A DNA stretch of 64,000 nucleotides from Cystobasidiopsis lactophilus. Its lineage: Eukaryota; Basidiomycota; Agaricostilbomycetes; Agaricostilbales; Chionosphaeraceae. The stretch spans positions 1,550,001-1,614,000 of the forward strand of contig BCIO01000001.1 in NCBI GenBank assembly GCA_001599975.1, written 5' to 3'. Positions 36,076-47,100 of the stretch are shown here, piece by piece (the stretch's first letter is position 1; each line of letters opens with the position of its first letter). The notes beneath the pieces are model-generated. The model was not told the DNA's origin and searched no databases. It saw only the letters and a program-made list of their open reading frames with translations. The translations under genes were made by a program, and so were the position numbers.

Positions 36076-37124
36076 TCAATCCGAGTCGAGGTCAATGATT
36101 TCCAAAGGCTTCTTCGAAGAACCCTCGCCCTTGGTCTTGACCTTCTTCTTGGGCGCGGCGCCCTCCGCGTCCTCCTTCTTGGGCCTCTTGAGGGTCGAGC
36201 GGGCTGCCGGCTGATCGTCGCCGTCCGACGAGTCGCCCAGGTCGGTCACTTTGGGCTTCTTCTTGGACTCGTCCACAGGCTTGTGCTTGTTGATCTCCAG
36301 GAAATCGCCGCCGCGGTAGAAGAACTCGACGGTGCGCCAAGGAGCTTCGTGACGCTGGTCGATGTAATGGACGTCCACGGTGCTGGAGGCGCCAAGAGCG
36401 ACGTTGCGCTGAGCGCCGAGGCCGACGGTAGCAGACAGCTGAGCCTTTTTGCTTTTCTCGTGGAAAGTGCGCGAAGCTGCAACTGCATTCAGCATGAAGT
36501 CTTCCTGGAGAGAGAGCGGTTGTCTCACTGTTGGGAACATTTTCGTAGTACCTGGCGGGGTTGTATCGAGACTGTCCCAACACCTGAATGCGACGCAGCT
36601 CGACACGGATGGTGCCCAGGTTCTTGACAATCTTCTCGTCGTTGCACGCCAGGTCATCATCATCGCTGAGCAAACACAGAACTCAAAAGAGATACCAAGC
36701 TGAAGCGTTCGAGAACCCACGTCAAGGAGATGGCAGAGAATTGATAAGTTCTCATACTTGCGGCGCCGGTCTGGATGTATTGGAACTTGGCGGGAGAGCT
36801 GCGCGGGCGTTCAACTGGGGAGACGCTGGATCGGCACACCTTGCCGTTTTCGGTGAAATTGGCGCCGTCGCAGTAGATCTCGACCAGGAGGGCGGTCATG
36901 CCGCTTTGGACATTGACCTGGCCGACGTTGGACTCTGAGACCTCGTCCTTTCCAAAGAGTATCGGCAACGAACGCACCATAAAGTCTTCGCCACCTTTGG
37001 CTTCGACGTAGGCCGTCGCCCGGCCCCCAGTGTTGGTGACGGTGTACTCGGGCAGGTCGACGTAGTTTGGGTAGGTCCCTGATCCCAGCCACACCTCGAC
37101 GTCTTCATCTTCCAGCAGAGGCAT
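36076..37124 (-). CDS. DUF7918 domain protein with basic tail and SUMO-interacting-like end
   Basis: The N-terminus MPLLEDEDVEVWLGSG, then VDLPEYTVTNTGGRATAYVE and VQSGMTALLVEIYCDGA, matches the DUF7918 fold seen widely in basidiomycetes. After an intron comes VKNLGTIRVELRRIQVLGQS, then FHEKSKKAQLSATVGLG, and VDVHYIDQRHEAPWRTVEF. The C-terminal 60 residues are lysine-rich (RPKKEDAEGAAPKKKVKTKG), nuclear-localisation-like, and close with EIIDLDSD. That end is a classic hydrophobic-acidic SUMO-interacting motif. About 310 residues; introns near 36660-36765 and 36500-36550. Function unknown; nuclear location and SUMO binding are inference. An upstream open frame (37170-37814) could supply a further 5' exon through a GTGCGT donor, but the family normally starts at this methionine. 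Confidence 0.72.
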
Positions 37125-38206
37125 GTTGCACGGCTTGATACAAATGGGTAAGCGGATGCAGCAGTGACATCAGCAAGGGTGTCGACGCACTTGGGATTGG
37201 AAGGGGCTGAGCGGTGGTTTGTTGACGAGGATGTCAGGGGCGATGGAGCAACCTGAAGGAGCGGTGAGCGACGTCAGTACAGCCAGATCTATCTGCTGAT
37301 CCAGCGAGGCAACAAACCAAGTGTTCAGAAGTGGCAGCCGAGCGAGCTCGACCGAGGACACGGTTGTTCGACGCCAAGAAGCGCAAACGCCCCTCGAGCC
37401 TGGTCCGCCAAAAGGATTGCACTTCTGGCTGCCTTCAAAAACTGTCAAAATGCTCTGTAGACTGAATTCCTGGCCTCGGTTATGCCCCTGGACCGAATAA
37501 AGCTGCGGCTCGCAACGTTGTCCGAGCTTGTTTACCTGGAGCCTCATTAAAGTCGCGTCTCGCTGAATTGACTGTGAATGTCGCCGTTGGATCCTGTTGT
37601 GCTTGGTTCCGCCCCTGGGCGCGCTCATTGGTGCTGATGGCTGTCTGAGAATCGCAAGAGGGCTGCGTTTCAAGTGGCAACCGCCCTCAGGCGCGCTGAT
37701 CTGCCTTCTCTTAATGCTCGTATCCTCAGTCTCCATGGCCTCCTGTGAGTTCTCAATCTTTTGCCTGCGCGCAAGCCCGTCTCCAACCTGCAGAAACTGG
37801 GACCAAGTCTTCACCTGTCCGGAGGTGCGCCGGCGCTCGGTCGCTCTGGCTTCCCTTGTGCCCCTAGCCTCCTCTCATCTACAAGTCGTGAGTAACTCAT
37901 AGTGTACCGACAATCTCCTGCTTATCAGAAGCTGGTCCAAAGCAGAATACCTATGGCCAAGGCCAATTGTCTCCCTTCGGCGCTTAGGGGCTGTCCAGCG
38001 TTCGCGCAATGTTCCAAGCGCCTAGTACGGTACCACAATCATAATGAGAAGGACAGAAAGCTAGTCCCATAACTTGATGCAATTGCAACGGTCGCGCGGC
38101 CGCCTTGAGCGAACGAACTCTTTGTTCCGCACCTCGACCCTTTCTCTCCTTGGGAGCTTCTAAAGAGGCCTTCGCAAGTCTTCTAGAGTCTCTTGGAGCG
38201 CAAAGG
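37125..38206. promoter_or_regulatory. Divergent intergenic region, DUF7918 gene / SPT2
   Basis: About 1,080 bases. A 214-residue minus-strand frame (37170-37814) and a 101-residue plus-strand frame (37597-37902) overlap, and neither shows a domain or convincing splice context. It should hold two promoters. No repeat or tRNA was seen. Confidence 0.35.
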
Positions 38207-39622
38207 ATGTCGCTGTTTCTACCTGTGAGCCTGCTCTCGCGCTGCTGGCTCCTGAATCGAGACTCAACGGGGTCCACCGATTCGCAGGCATCGCTGATGA
38301 GCCGGGCCAGCGGGCCGTCGAGCGCGGACAAGCTGAAGCAGGAGGAGAGGGCGGCTCGGGAGAAGGCGGCTACGGAGGCCCGCCGATTGGCCAAGCTCAA
38401 GGAGATCGAGGCCAGGCAGAAGCAGCTCGACCGCAAGAGCGAGCAGCAGTCCGAGGCCCGCGTCAAGGCCGCCGCCATCGCCGCCCACAACAGCGTCGCC
38501 TCTGGTTCATCCTCCTCTCGCTCTGGCTCGACCAAAGAAGCCGTGAGTCTGCCCCAGTTGGCAGCATTCCGCAAGAATAGAGCTCAACGGCCGGAGCGTT
38601 CCCAGAAGGTGCCGTTGACCAAGGCCGAAAAGGCTCGCTTGGCGCTGTTCAAAGAGGACGACGACGACCCGCCACCCAAGCGGAAGCCAAAGGCCAAATC
38701 GGCCGTGCTGTCGAGGGGCGGCTCAAAGTCTCGCAGCGCCTCGCCTGCTTCATCGGTCGCCCGCAAGTCATCGACCGCAAGCTCGTCCAAGCTGCACATC
38801 GTCGACTCGGCTTCATCCGGCCGCTTCAACCCAGGCGACATCGTTGCTTTGAACAAGAACAAGCGCGATATTCGCACCATCGAGGAGATTGAGATGGACA
38901 TGAAGGCTCGCAAGGCCGCCGCTGCAGCCGCTAGCGACCCTGCGGCCAGCTTCTTTCCCTCTGCTGCTGCTGCCGCGCGAGCCAAGGACTCTCCCGTGCC
39001 TGCGCCCGCCGCACTTCCCTCTCAAACCAAGCCTGCGCCGCCCAGCGCTGCTGCCACCAAAAGGAGGCGAGAGGACGACGACGAATCGGCGGTCCAATCC
39101 GACTCGGCTGCGAACAAGCGCGCCAAGGTGGTCGCTGTCAACCGCGTGTCTGCCACCACTCACCTCTCGGCCACCTACACCAAGGCTCGGTCCGCCTCGC
39201 CCGCCATGGCCTCCACCTCCAAGAAAGCGCCTGTTCCTTCTTCTTCTAAGCCTATCTATCAGCAGCAACCAATCAAGAAGAAAGCCAAGTTACCTCGCTT
39301 CGAAGACAAGTATGAAGACGACGAGGAGTACGACCGCGCTGGCCGCCAGATTGGCGCCGATGCTGGCATCCCTTCAGCCATGCGCGACTCGATTTGGGCT
39401 TTGGTCACTGGTGGCCGCACTCAACGTCGCCAAGAATGGGACGACGACGAGGGCTCGGACATGTCGGATGACATGATGGAGGCCAGCGCGGCCGAGCTCG
39501 AGGCCGAAGAGCGCCGGGCCGCCCGCTTGTCGAGGATGGAAGACGAGGCGGAGGAGCGGGCCGAGAAGAAGCGCAAGGAGGAAAAGTTGAGAAGGCTGGC
39601 TGCCGCCAAGGCCGCCAGGTGA
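38207..39622 (+). CDS. SPT2: SPT2 chromatin protein
   Basis: A histone H3-H4 binding factor that keeps chromatin intact during transcription. A tiny first exon (MSLFLP) joins at a GTGAGC donor and a TTCGCAG acceptor to ASLMSRASG, giving the family-like N-terminus. Coiled, charged segments follow (KLKQEERAAREKAATEARR; LAKLKEIEARQKQ), then long lysine/serine/alanine-rich disorder. The conserved C-terminal SPT2 domain is clear: EDDEEYDRAGRQIGADAG, then DDMMEASAAELEAEERRAA, RLSRMEDEAEERAEKKRKEE, ending at 39622. About 470 residues. The upstream unspliced reading through LSRCWLLNRDSTG would be an intron. Confidence 0.82.
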   Translation: MSLFLPVSLLSRCWLLNRDSTGSTDSQASLMSRASGPSSADKLKQEERAAREKAATEARRLAKLKEIEARQKQLDRKSEQQSEARVKAAAIAAHNSVASGSSSSRSGSTKEAVSLPQLAAFRKNRAQRPERSQKVPLTKAEKARLALFKEDDDDPPPKRKPKAKSAVLSRGGSKSRSASPASSVARKSSTASSSKLHIVDSASSGRFNPGDIVALNKNKRDIRTIEEIEMDMKARKAAAAAASDPAASFFPSAAAAARAKDSPVPAPAALPSQTKPAPPSAAATKRRREDDDESAVQSDSAANKRAKVVAVNRVSATTHLSATYTKARSASPAMASTSKKAPVPSSSKPIYQQQPIKKKAKLPRFEDKYEDDEEYDRAGRQIGADAGIPSAMRDSIWALVTGGRTQRRQEWDDDEGSDMSDDMMEASAAELEAEERRAARLSRMEDEAEERAEKKRKEEKLRRLAAAKAAR

Positions 39623-40406
39623 TACCCCAACCTCGCCGTCGCTTCACATGTCATACTTGGCTCCAGTGTTCTGTTGCTTCTGGTTCGCACTCAAGAGTTG
39701 TTTACCTTGTAAATATGCACTTTGTCGTTCTGCCTCTGCACACTCTCACGCATTATACATTTCCTCCTTCCGGGCTCTCTTTGCAATGTGGAAAAGACAT
39801 CGCTCCCTATACTTCCCATGCACCTCCTTTTCACTTTTGAATATCAGCGGGAGAAGTGGGAAGCGCGATTTGAGCCAGGCCATTCGCGTCGAGACTCGCC
39901 TGCAGCCGTTGACCCTCAACGCCACCAGATTTTGCCAGGCTCGTGAAACCTCCAGCAGACCCACAAATGCAAAGAAGGGTCAGTTATTGCTCAGGAAGAA
40001 TGGTGGCAGTGGTCTTATAGGAATCACAGCTCAGGCGGAGTGCTCCAGACCTCATGTCTTCTAGTGTCCAGTGTCCGCTGGGAGGGCCCCCCAGTGGATG
40101 TTGGCTGCTAGAGGGGGTGAGGGATGGCCGTCAAAGTCGCAGTGAAGGGCCCCACTGCGGCTTGGCGGTTTCTCCGCTTGAGCTGCCATTCTGTCTCAAA
40201 CTTCAAGACCAACAAGCCCGACCGCCGACCTTCAAGATCTTCTTTTTTGCAGTCCGTTTCCAAATGTTTCTTTTGCAATTCTTTTTTCTTGGAAACGCAC
40301 GGGCCATTTGCCTTCCAAATTGCAGACGGGGAACGGCGACAGGCAGACGACAGACGGACCGAAGGCCAACGCCACCAGTTCCGACCCCGGTAATTGGCCA
40401 TGTAGT
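39623..40406. other. Convergent intergenic region, SPT2 / F-box gene
   Basis: About 780 bases between two convergent stops. Several overlapping frames of 70-140 residues on both strands lack motifs and splice logic. There are T-rich runs (near 40250-40290) that could serve 3' end formation. No gene called. Confidence 0.4.
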
Positions 40407-41737
40407 TCACACATTGACCATGCAGGAGTATTGAAAGTCCTTGGCGACTTCAACGATGGAGTCGGAAGAGAGAACTTGACGGATGATGCCTAAGGTAACT
40501 CTGGAGACTTGAGACGATGACAACAAGCAATCGGAGGACATTGTACGCACCAGTCCGGTTCTTGAGAAACACGAAAGACACACCGGCGGACCGGAGGGCC
40601 TGCACAAAGATGCCATCTTGACAGACGCGTCCGAAATCCCCTGCCAGAATGACCCGTTCACATTTTCCCTGCGACACCGAGCTGAACTCCGGTCCAAGCA
40701 ATGCGTTCACGGCGTGGATGTGTGAGGTGAGGACGGGGAAACTTTTGAGAGCGTCCACGAAAGTAGGGGCTAGGAAAGCCCCGGCCAGCTCCAAATGCAC
40801 AAGCTTCAACGGCCGGCGATCCATCCACTCCGCCAAATTGGCGATACCAGCTTCTCTGTAAGCTTCAAACCCCCGCCATGGACAATGGATGCAGAGCGCT
40901 TGGAGGCTGGCCGCGGCGGAGAAGAAGTCTTTGATAGTGGGCAGAGGTTGGGCAAAAAAGAAGATGGGAAGGGTCGTCGTCGTCAGAGTACTGATGACCG
41001 CGCTAGAGGTAACTGGGAAGACGGCTGAGTACAGCGGAGGAAGAGGAAAGGGGACCTGGGTGTCCCAGTGTATTTGACCGAGCCGGAAGTGTTTCATCAA
41101 AGAGAAGGGGAAAGCAAGTGATGAAGCTCCTATCGTAGAGAGAATCGCGTCCCTCTCGAATTCCCCGATGAAATCGAGGCGTTGAAGGTTGGGCCAAAAT
41201 GCCGCCAGCCCGGACAAGAAATCGGCCAAACTGCCTTCGATGGCCGGCGCAGCTCCGTTGACAGGAAAAATATGCAGTTCCTCCAGCGGGCAGATCGAGA
41301 ACGGTCGTAGTAGGTCATCGTGGTCGAACCACGCCGTCGATACCAACAACAAAGTGAGACTTTTCAAGTTGGGGACCAAAGGAGCAATCTGGGTATGGTG
41401 AAGCCCGGGACTGGGATCCGATCCGAGCAAGAGTACGAGAGTGTCGATGTCGGGGCCGCTTCTTTGGAGGAAATCGAGGACAAGAGGGCCACCCGATTTG
41501 GACTTGTCCTCGATCGTGAAGCTGGCTTTTCGAAGGGCTGGGACGGCGGCACGGATGCTTTTGGATGCGAGCTTGAGCGCCATGACGTCCAACTGGCCCC
41601 TCCTCAAGCTGACACCTTCTGCGAACCGAATTTCAGAATTTGAGTTGGATCCAGAAACCAAAGCCTGTAAGCGCACCCAGCAGATGCACATGCGCGATTT
41701 GGGTCAAGAGCTCAGAAGGGAGGGCTTCTAATGACAT
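40407..41737 (-). CDS. F-box-like protein
   Basis: The short first exon codes MSLEALPSELLTQIAHVHLL, a good F-box start. A GTGCGC intron with a TTCGCAG acceptor joins it to EGVSLRRGQLDVMALKLA and SKSIRAAVPALRKASF, completing the F-box. The rest has leucine-rich and hydrophobic blocks (LVPNLKSLTLLLVSTAWF; WPNLQRLDFIGEFERDA; PLKLVHLELAGAFLAPTF). A last intron after FVFLKNRT leads to VTLGIIRQVLSSDSIVEVAK, with the stop at 40407. About 400 residues. By eye it shares layout but little sequence with the F-box gene at 133-1443. It probably serves as an SCF substrate adaptor of unknown target. Confidence 0.62.
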
Positions 41738-41962
41738 TGCGAGCTGCAAAAGTTGCCCAGAACGAAGCTGGTCAAGAGCAAGACCTTCAAGTCGCGCCTC
41801 AGCATCTGGTGGCGGAAGGTCGTTTGCCCGACTTGCGGGTTTTCGTTCGGTTAACGAACGCCTGCAAAAGTCCTTAATTCGCTTTTTGCAATTTGAGTCG
41901 AAAGCAACAATAAACGAAAAAAAATCGAATGAGGGGGAATCCTCCAATGATGGAGGAGGCGT

Positions 41963-43662
41963 TCAAGAGCCAGGCTCGACCGGTTTCTCCTCGGGCTCCG
42001 CCTGGTCCCCGTTCGCCCCGTTGGCTTCCGTCGAGTCCTCCAGGTCCAGGCTCTCGACGTGCCCGCCCAGAGCGGCGATGCGGGCGCGCTCGGCCTCGTC
42101 CCTCTCGGCCTCGGTGCGCTTGCGGTAGTCCTCCAGATCCCAGTCCTCCGACTCGCCCTCGTCGTCCGAGTCTGCGTAAAGCTCTGGGTCTGTTCGACAC
42201 GCAATGAGTACCTATGTGTATATCAGAGAGAGAGAGGGGCAAAAAGGGGGACGAACTGAAAGTGAACAAGTCTCGGCCCGACATGCCGTTCGCCTTGCCA
42301 GCCGCCGCCTGGGCCGCCTTGGCCTTCGTGACCGCGTCCTCCTCGGCCTGCTTCTTGTCCATGCGCGTCTTCTTCCACACCGCGAACGTCTCCGCCGTCA
42401 CTGGCGTCAACTTCGCAGGTAGCTTGTGCCTCTGTTTCAAATCCCACAGTAATCTTTCAGTTCCAAAGCAAAAGATGTGAAATGTAGGGGAGGCGGGAAC
42501 GAACCTCGGTCTCGATAAAGTCCTCGAGCGTGATGGTGGCCTCGCCGTCCTCCTTGTCGTCCTTCTTGCCTTTTTGCTTGAGCACAAAGCCGGGCGGTAA
42601 GGCGTGCCGGTACTTGCACGCCGTGTCGCCGTTCGGACATGTCCAGAACCTGTGGCCTCGGGTGTTCGAGAAAGTCCTGATGGACTGCAGTGGAAGCAGA
42701 GGCTCACCAGCCGTATTTGCCTTCCTGGATAGCTTCGATGAAATGCTTGCACACGATGCTGTTCATTGGACGTCATCTTTTTAGCCTCCGCTCACGGGCG
42801 ACTGTCAAAGGGGGAGCGGGAAACGAACTCGGTGGTGGTCTTGGGGTTGCCCTGCTTGGACATGACGACGTCGGCGAGCTTGGCCTGGTCCCACTTGTCC
42901 ATCGTGTCCTCCTCTTTGTTGTCGTCCGTGCGCGCGTCCGAGTACAGGTCCTTCTTCTCGCCCTTGCGGTTCACGTTGAGGTCGTGCGACAGCTTGCATT
43001 TTTTGCCCTTTTCCTGTTCAATCCAGGTTTCGAGGTCAGCCGCTAGATTGTGGGCTGTGGGAGGAGCAGGGAGACGAACGCAGAATCCAGCTTTGAAGTA
43101 TTGGCACACAACAGATTTCGGGTCGACCTGTGCGCGGCCATCAATGAAGAGAGTCAAACGATGGACTAGGGTCAAATGAGCACCGAAACGCACCCCGAAC
43201 GGCACTTTTTGCGGCACCTGAGTGAACACTGTGTTTGCCCCCGTCGAGGTTAAACAGCGGATCTTTAAAGTGGAACGCCAAAAGACGCACGCTCGGCCAC
43301 CTCCCTCTGCTTCTTCAGCTCGCGCTCCTTGAGCTCCTTCTCGTGCTCCCGCTGTTTCTCCTTGGCGAGTTGCTCCTTCGATTTACCCGTCAACGACGCC
43401 TGGGCTTGCAGGCTGTTCGATCGGCCCACATACAGCACATCAGCAGTGGGCTTTGATGATGATGAGTGAGGGAGAGGCCGCAACGAACATAGCGATTTGC
43501 TTCTTGGCTTTGCCGCCTTTTTTGTTGGCCATCCCAAACGTCTTGTCCACTGTGCAAACAGCACCAGTGTCAGACCTGGGCGGGGAACAGGAGGGTTCGA
43601 AGCCAAAACGCACCGGCCACTTTGGCGCTCTTGGGCTCCTGCTGCTTCCCTTTCGGCGGCAT
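41963..43662 (-). CDS. TMA46: DRG-binding CCCH zinc-finger protein (TMA46 / ZC3H15)
   Basis: Partner of the GTPase Rbg1/DRG1, ribosome-associated. Exons in order: [164 protein letters not shown], then TLEDFIE, and the basic coiled stretch [20 protein letters not shown]. The two CCCH fingers ([10 protein letters not shown]...CKLSH and the later [14 protein letters not shown]) and the DFRP region define the family. The acidic tail ends [10 protein letters not shown] at 41963. Six or more introns. Start at 43662 matches homologues exactly. About 350 residues. Confidence 0.88.
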
Positions 43663-44183
43663 CTTGCGACTCTCTCTGTTTGTAGCTAGCCTCTACCGGG
43701 CGGTCGGGTGGTCTGGGATTTGACAGATCGAGGACAACCTGCGCTTGTGACAGCTCGCCCGCACTCGAAAAGTTTCCGAGGCAGAGCGTGACCATTTTGC
43801 CACACTCTTGGGTGACCTCAAGAACCGCCTGGACCGCTTCTCATTACACTGCGCTGATGGTTTGGACTGATGGAATTCGCTCGGAGCAGTCCCAGTGCTC
43901 AGGCGGGGGCGCGAGTCCGATTTGCCACTGAGCTCTCGCGCACGCGCTGAGGCTCCACGCTGCCAACTCTGAGCTGAACATCTTCTTAAAGGTGAATTCA
44001 GCGGGCCTACAGGAGCAATTCAGACTCGAACGCCAACGATGGAGAGAGAGTGATCGCGGCCTTGCGCCCATCGATGCATCAGTGGCGTTGCCGCCGTCGC
44101 TCGAGCGCAACAGCGCGACATGGAACTACTCGAAGAGCTCAGAGCAAGTAAAGGATCAAGAAAGGGAGGTGCGCTCACCGAGT
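43663..44183. other. Intergenic region upstream of TMA46, downstream of NLR-like gene
   Basis: About 520 bases between two minus-strand genes. Plus-strand frames here have no motif. It should hold the TMA46 promoter and the 3' end of the NLR-like transcript. Confidence 0.35.
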
Positions 44184-47100
44184 TCACTCGGCGCTGAGTT
44201 CAGTCAGCCACGCCACTGCTGGCTCGCACCCGCCCCGCTCTTCCTGGATCTCTTTATGCAGCGCCAAAGAGAGCCGAGCGGTTGACCTGCATCTAGCCGT
44301 ACATCCCACGGTCACCTGGATGGCCGCCAAGTAGCCAAGCGAGGCAGCCAGATCGCCTTTGCATTCCGACGACGGGCTCTCGTCGAAGAGCATCTGCCAG
44401 TGCCCCACTGCCTGCTCGGCAAATGAAAGGCTCTCAGAGACACGGCCGACAGAGACCAAGTGGCGCCGGAGCTGGTCGAGCGCGCGCGCCAGGGGTTTGC
44501 GGTGGAGAGAGCGCTGCGAGCGGAAGAGCAGCTGCAAGTGTTCCACCGCTTGGTGCATGATCGGAACCGAGTCTAAAAAGCGATCGAGCTTGGACAGTCG
44601 GTCGGCCAGCTTGTCAAGCGAGTGCGCTAGGTCTTTGCGGTAGGCCGAAGGGTGCTCGTCAAACAACAACTGCCAGTGCTCCACCGCTTCTTCGATGGTT
44701 ATCAGGGCCTCTGAGTGGCGGTCGAAGATAGAAAGACAGTTCGACAGGTTGTAGAGCGCGAGCGCCAGACTCTTGCGGTAAGCCGAAGGTTGCTCCTCGA
44801 AGAGTAGGCGCAGGTGCTCCAACGCTTGCTCGATAACGGCAAGAGCTTCCGCGTGCCGGCCCAGTTCGTTCAGGTAAAACCCTAGGTTATTGAAAGAGAC
44901 CGCCAAGTCGGAGCGGTAGACGGCCGGGTGCTGGTTGAAAAGAAGTTGGCGATGCTCCAACGATTGCTCGATGACTTTGATGGCTTCGGATTTTCGACCG
45001 ACTTGAGAGAGACAGCTGGACAGGTTGTGCAGCGAGAGCGCCAGATCTGGGCGGTAGAGGGCCGGTTGCTCGCTGAAGAGAATGCGTCGGTGATACACCG
45101 CTTCTTCGACAGCTGAGAGAGCTCGCGAGTGGTGATCATTGTGGAACAGAGATTTGGAGAGATTGATGAGCGAGTTCGCGAGATGATTGCGGACGGCAGA
45201 GGGCTGTTCGGCGGCAAAGAGGAGCCGCCAATGCACCACCGCCTGCTCGATGACGACAAGGGCCTCTTGGACGCGGCCAATGTCGTACAGACGGAGCGAA
45301 AGGTCACTTAATGACCATGCCAAGCTCTTGCGATAGATCGACGGGCGCGCGCCGAAAAGCTGCTGTCGGTGTTCCACCGCTTGCTCGATGGCTATGATGG
45401 CCTCTGTGTGGCGTCCGACTGCGGCCAAAAAGTTGGACAACAGATTTAGGGAGAGGGCCAGCTCTTCGCGGAATACGGAAGGCCGCTCCTTGAAGAGGGA
45501 TTGCCAATGGCCAACAGCCCGCTGAATGCTGACCAGTCCGCGTTCATGCTGCCCAAGCTCGCTCTGGTAAAACGCGAGCTTCTGCTCTGCTACCGCCAAT
45601 TCCCTGATGAGGGCACCGGGATCTGGAGACTGCTCCTCACCCCCGGCACTCTTTTGCCACAAGGCAGACCGGAGCGAAACCACAGCGCTAGCCAGGTCTA
45701 ACAGTTCATTTCCAAGATATAGGTGGGAGTGCAGATCTGCGGCTCCCTGGCTTAAGTGGCCACCAAACTCGTCCAGCTCCTTCGTTGGCACCGCCCCTGC
45801 TTCGCTGCGGAGCCACAGCTCGACGACAGCCTTCAAGTTGGCACAGTCTGTATTTGGAGGAGATATAGGTCGACTGAAGAAGTCCGAGTAGAAGCGGCAC
45901 AGGGGTTCGATGGTGGACGCCGGGGGAGAGGGACAGGCACGCCGAACGTGCTCGGCGATGGGCGGCAGTACCGAGAAGCGACCGTTCAGATACACGACCA
46001 GAGAAGGGCCTTTCAAGACTTCTATGGCTCTCGGTCGAGCTGGGACGAGAGATTTGATGAAGCGGAGGGGTTTTGAAGGAAAGCCGGCGGGGAGGTACGC
46101 AAGAATGGTGAGCAGCGGAAGTGCGCCTTCCTCTTTGGTCACAACAGGACTCCTGAGTGACAACTCCAGTGACACCCGAAAGCTGCTCAGAGCATCGTTC
46201 GCCGTGCCAAGTTCGAGCAACTCCGACCGCAGCGTGACCCAGTCTTCATAGATGTCTGCAATTGGCGTAGCGGAAGAAGAACTGAGTGCTACTCGAGCGA
46301 GGAGGGTAATGGCGAGGCAGTGTCCAGCCATGTGTTCGGCGTCCAGCAATTGATCGAGGATCGGCTGCTCTTTCGGACTGACCGAACGATGGTCATAGTG
46401 GCACGAGAACACCTCTTGACTAGAATTGGCTGATACAGGGTGTAGGTCATGATGTCGTAGACCTGGCAGTATGAAGACCTGTCGACTGGTGATGATCATC
46501 GCCAGCGTTGGAATGTCGAGAAGTTGGCTGATCACGGACTCGGCCGCCGACGACGAAACCGACCACATCGTCTCAAAGTTGTCCATAACAATCAAGCGGC
46601 TAAAACTGCCAACCACCCTGCGAGCTTCGCCGATCACCTGGCGAACCCTGGCTGTGGGACTTTGATCGGCGGCGATGAAGGAGCTTTTCGAGTCCAAACA
46701 GCGTAAAACAGCGTAGGCCAATTGCTCAGCGGGGTCCACGATAGCGGTACTTTCGATCTGATGACAGTAGAGAATGTGCCGACGATGAAGGAAGTACTGC
46801 TGGACATCGATGTTGTGAAGGACAGCCTCCGCAAGGCACGTCTTGCCCAAGCCTCCAACGCCGGTGACGAGAACCGATTGGAAGGAAAGTACTGCTTGAG
46901 CAGTCGTTGACACATCTTGGTCGCGGCCGAAGACTTGACGCGGAGGGGGGATTGAAGAAAGAGGCTCTGTTCGAGCATTAGCCCAAATTTCACGTACTTA
47001 CCTGTGGAAAGGACAGTATACCTTGACAGATTTTGATCCAGCGAGTGAAAACTGCCCTTATGGCTTGGAAGTTTGCATCTTCTGCGTCGAAGAATTGAGT

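Noticed and set aside
37170-37814. 214-residue minus-strand frame upstream of the DUF7918 gene
   Set aside because: No motif. A GTGCGT donor could connect it to the DUF7918 exon, but the family normally starts at the methionine used here.
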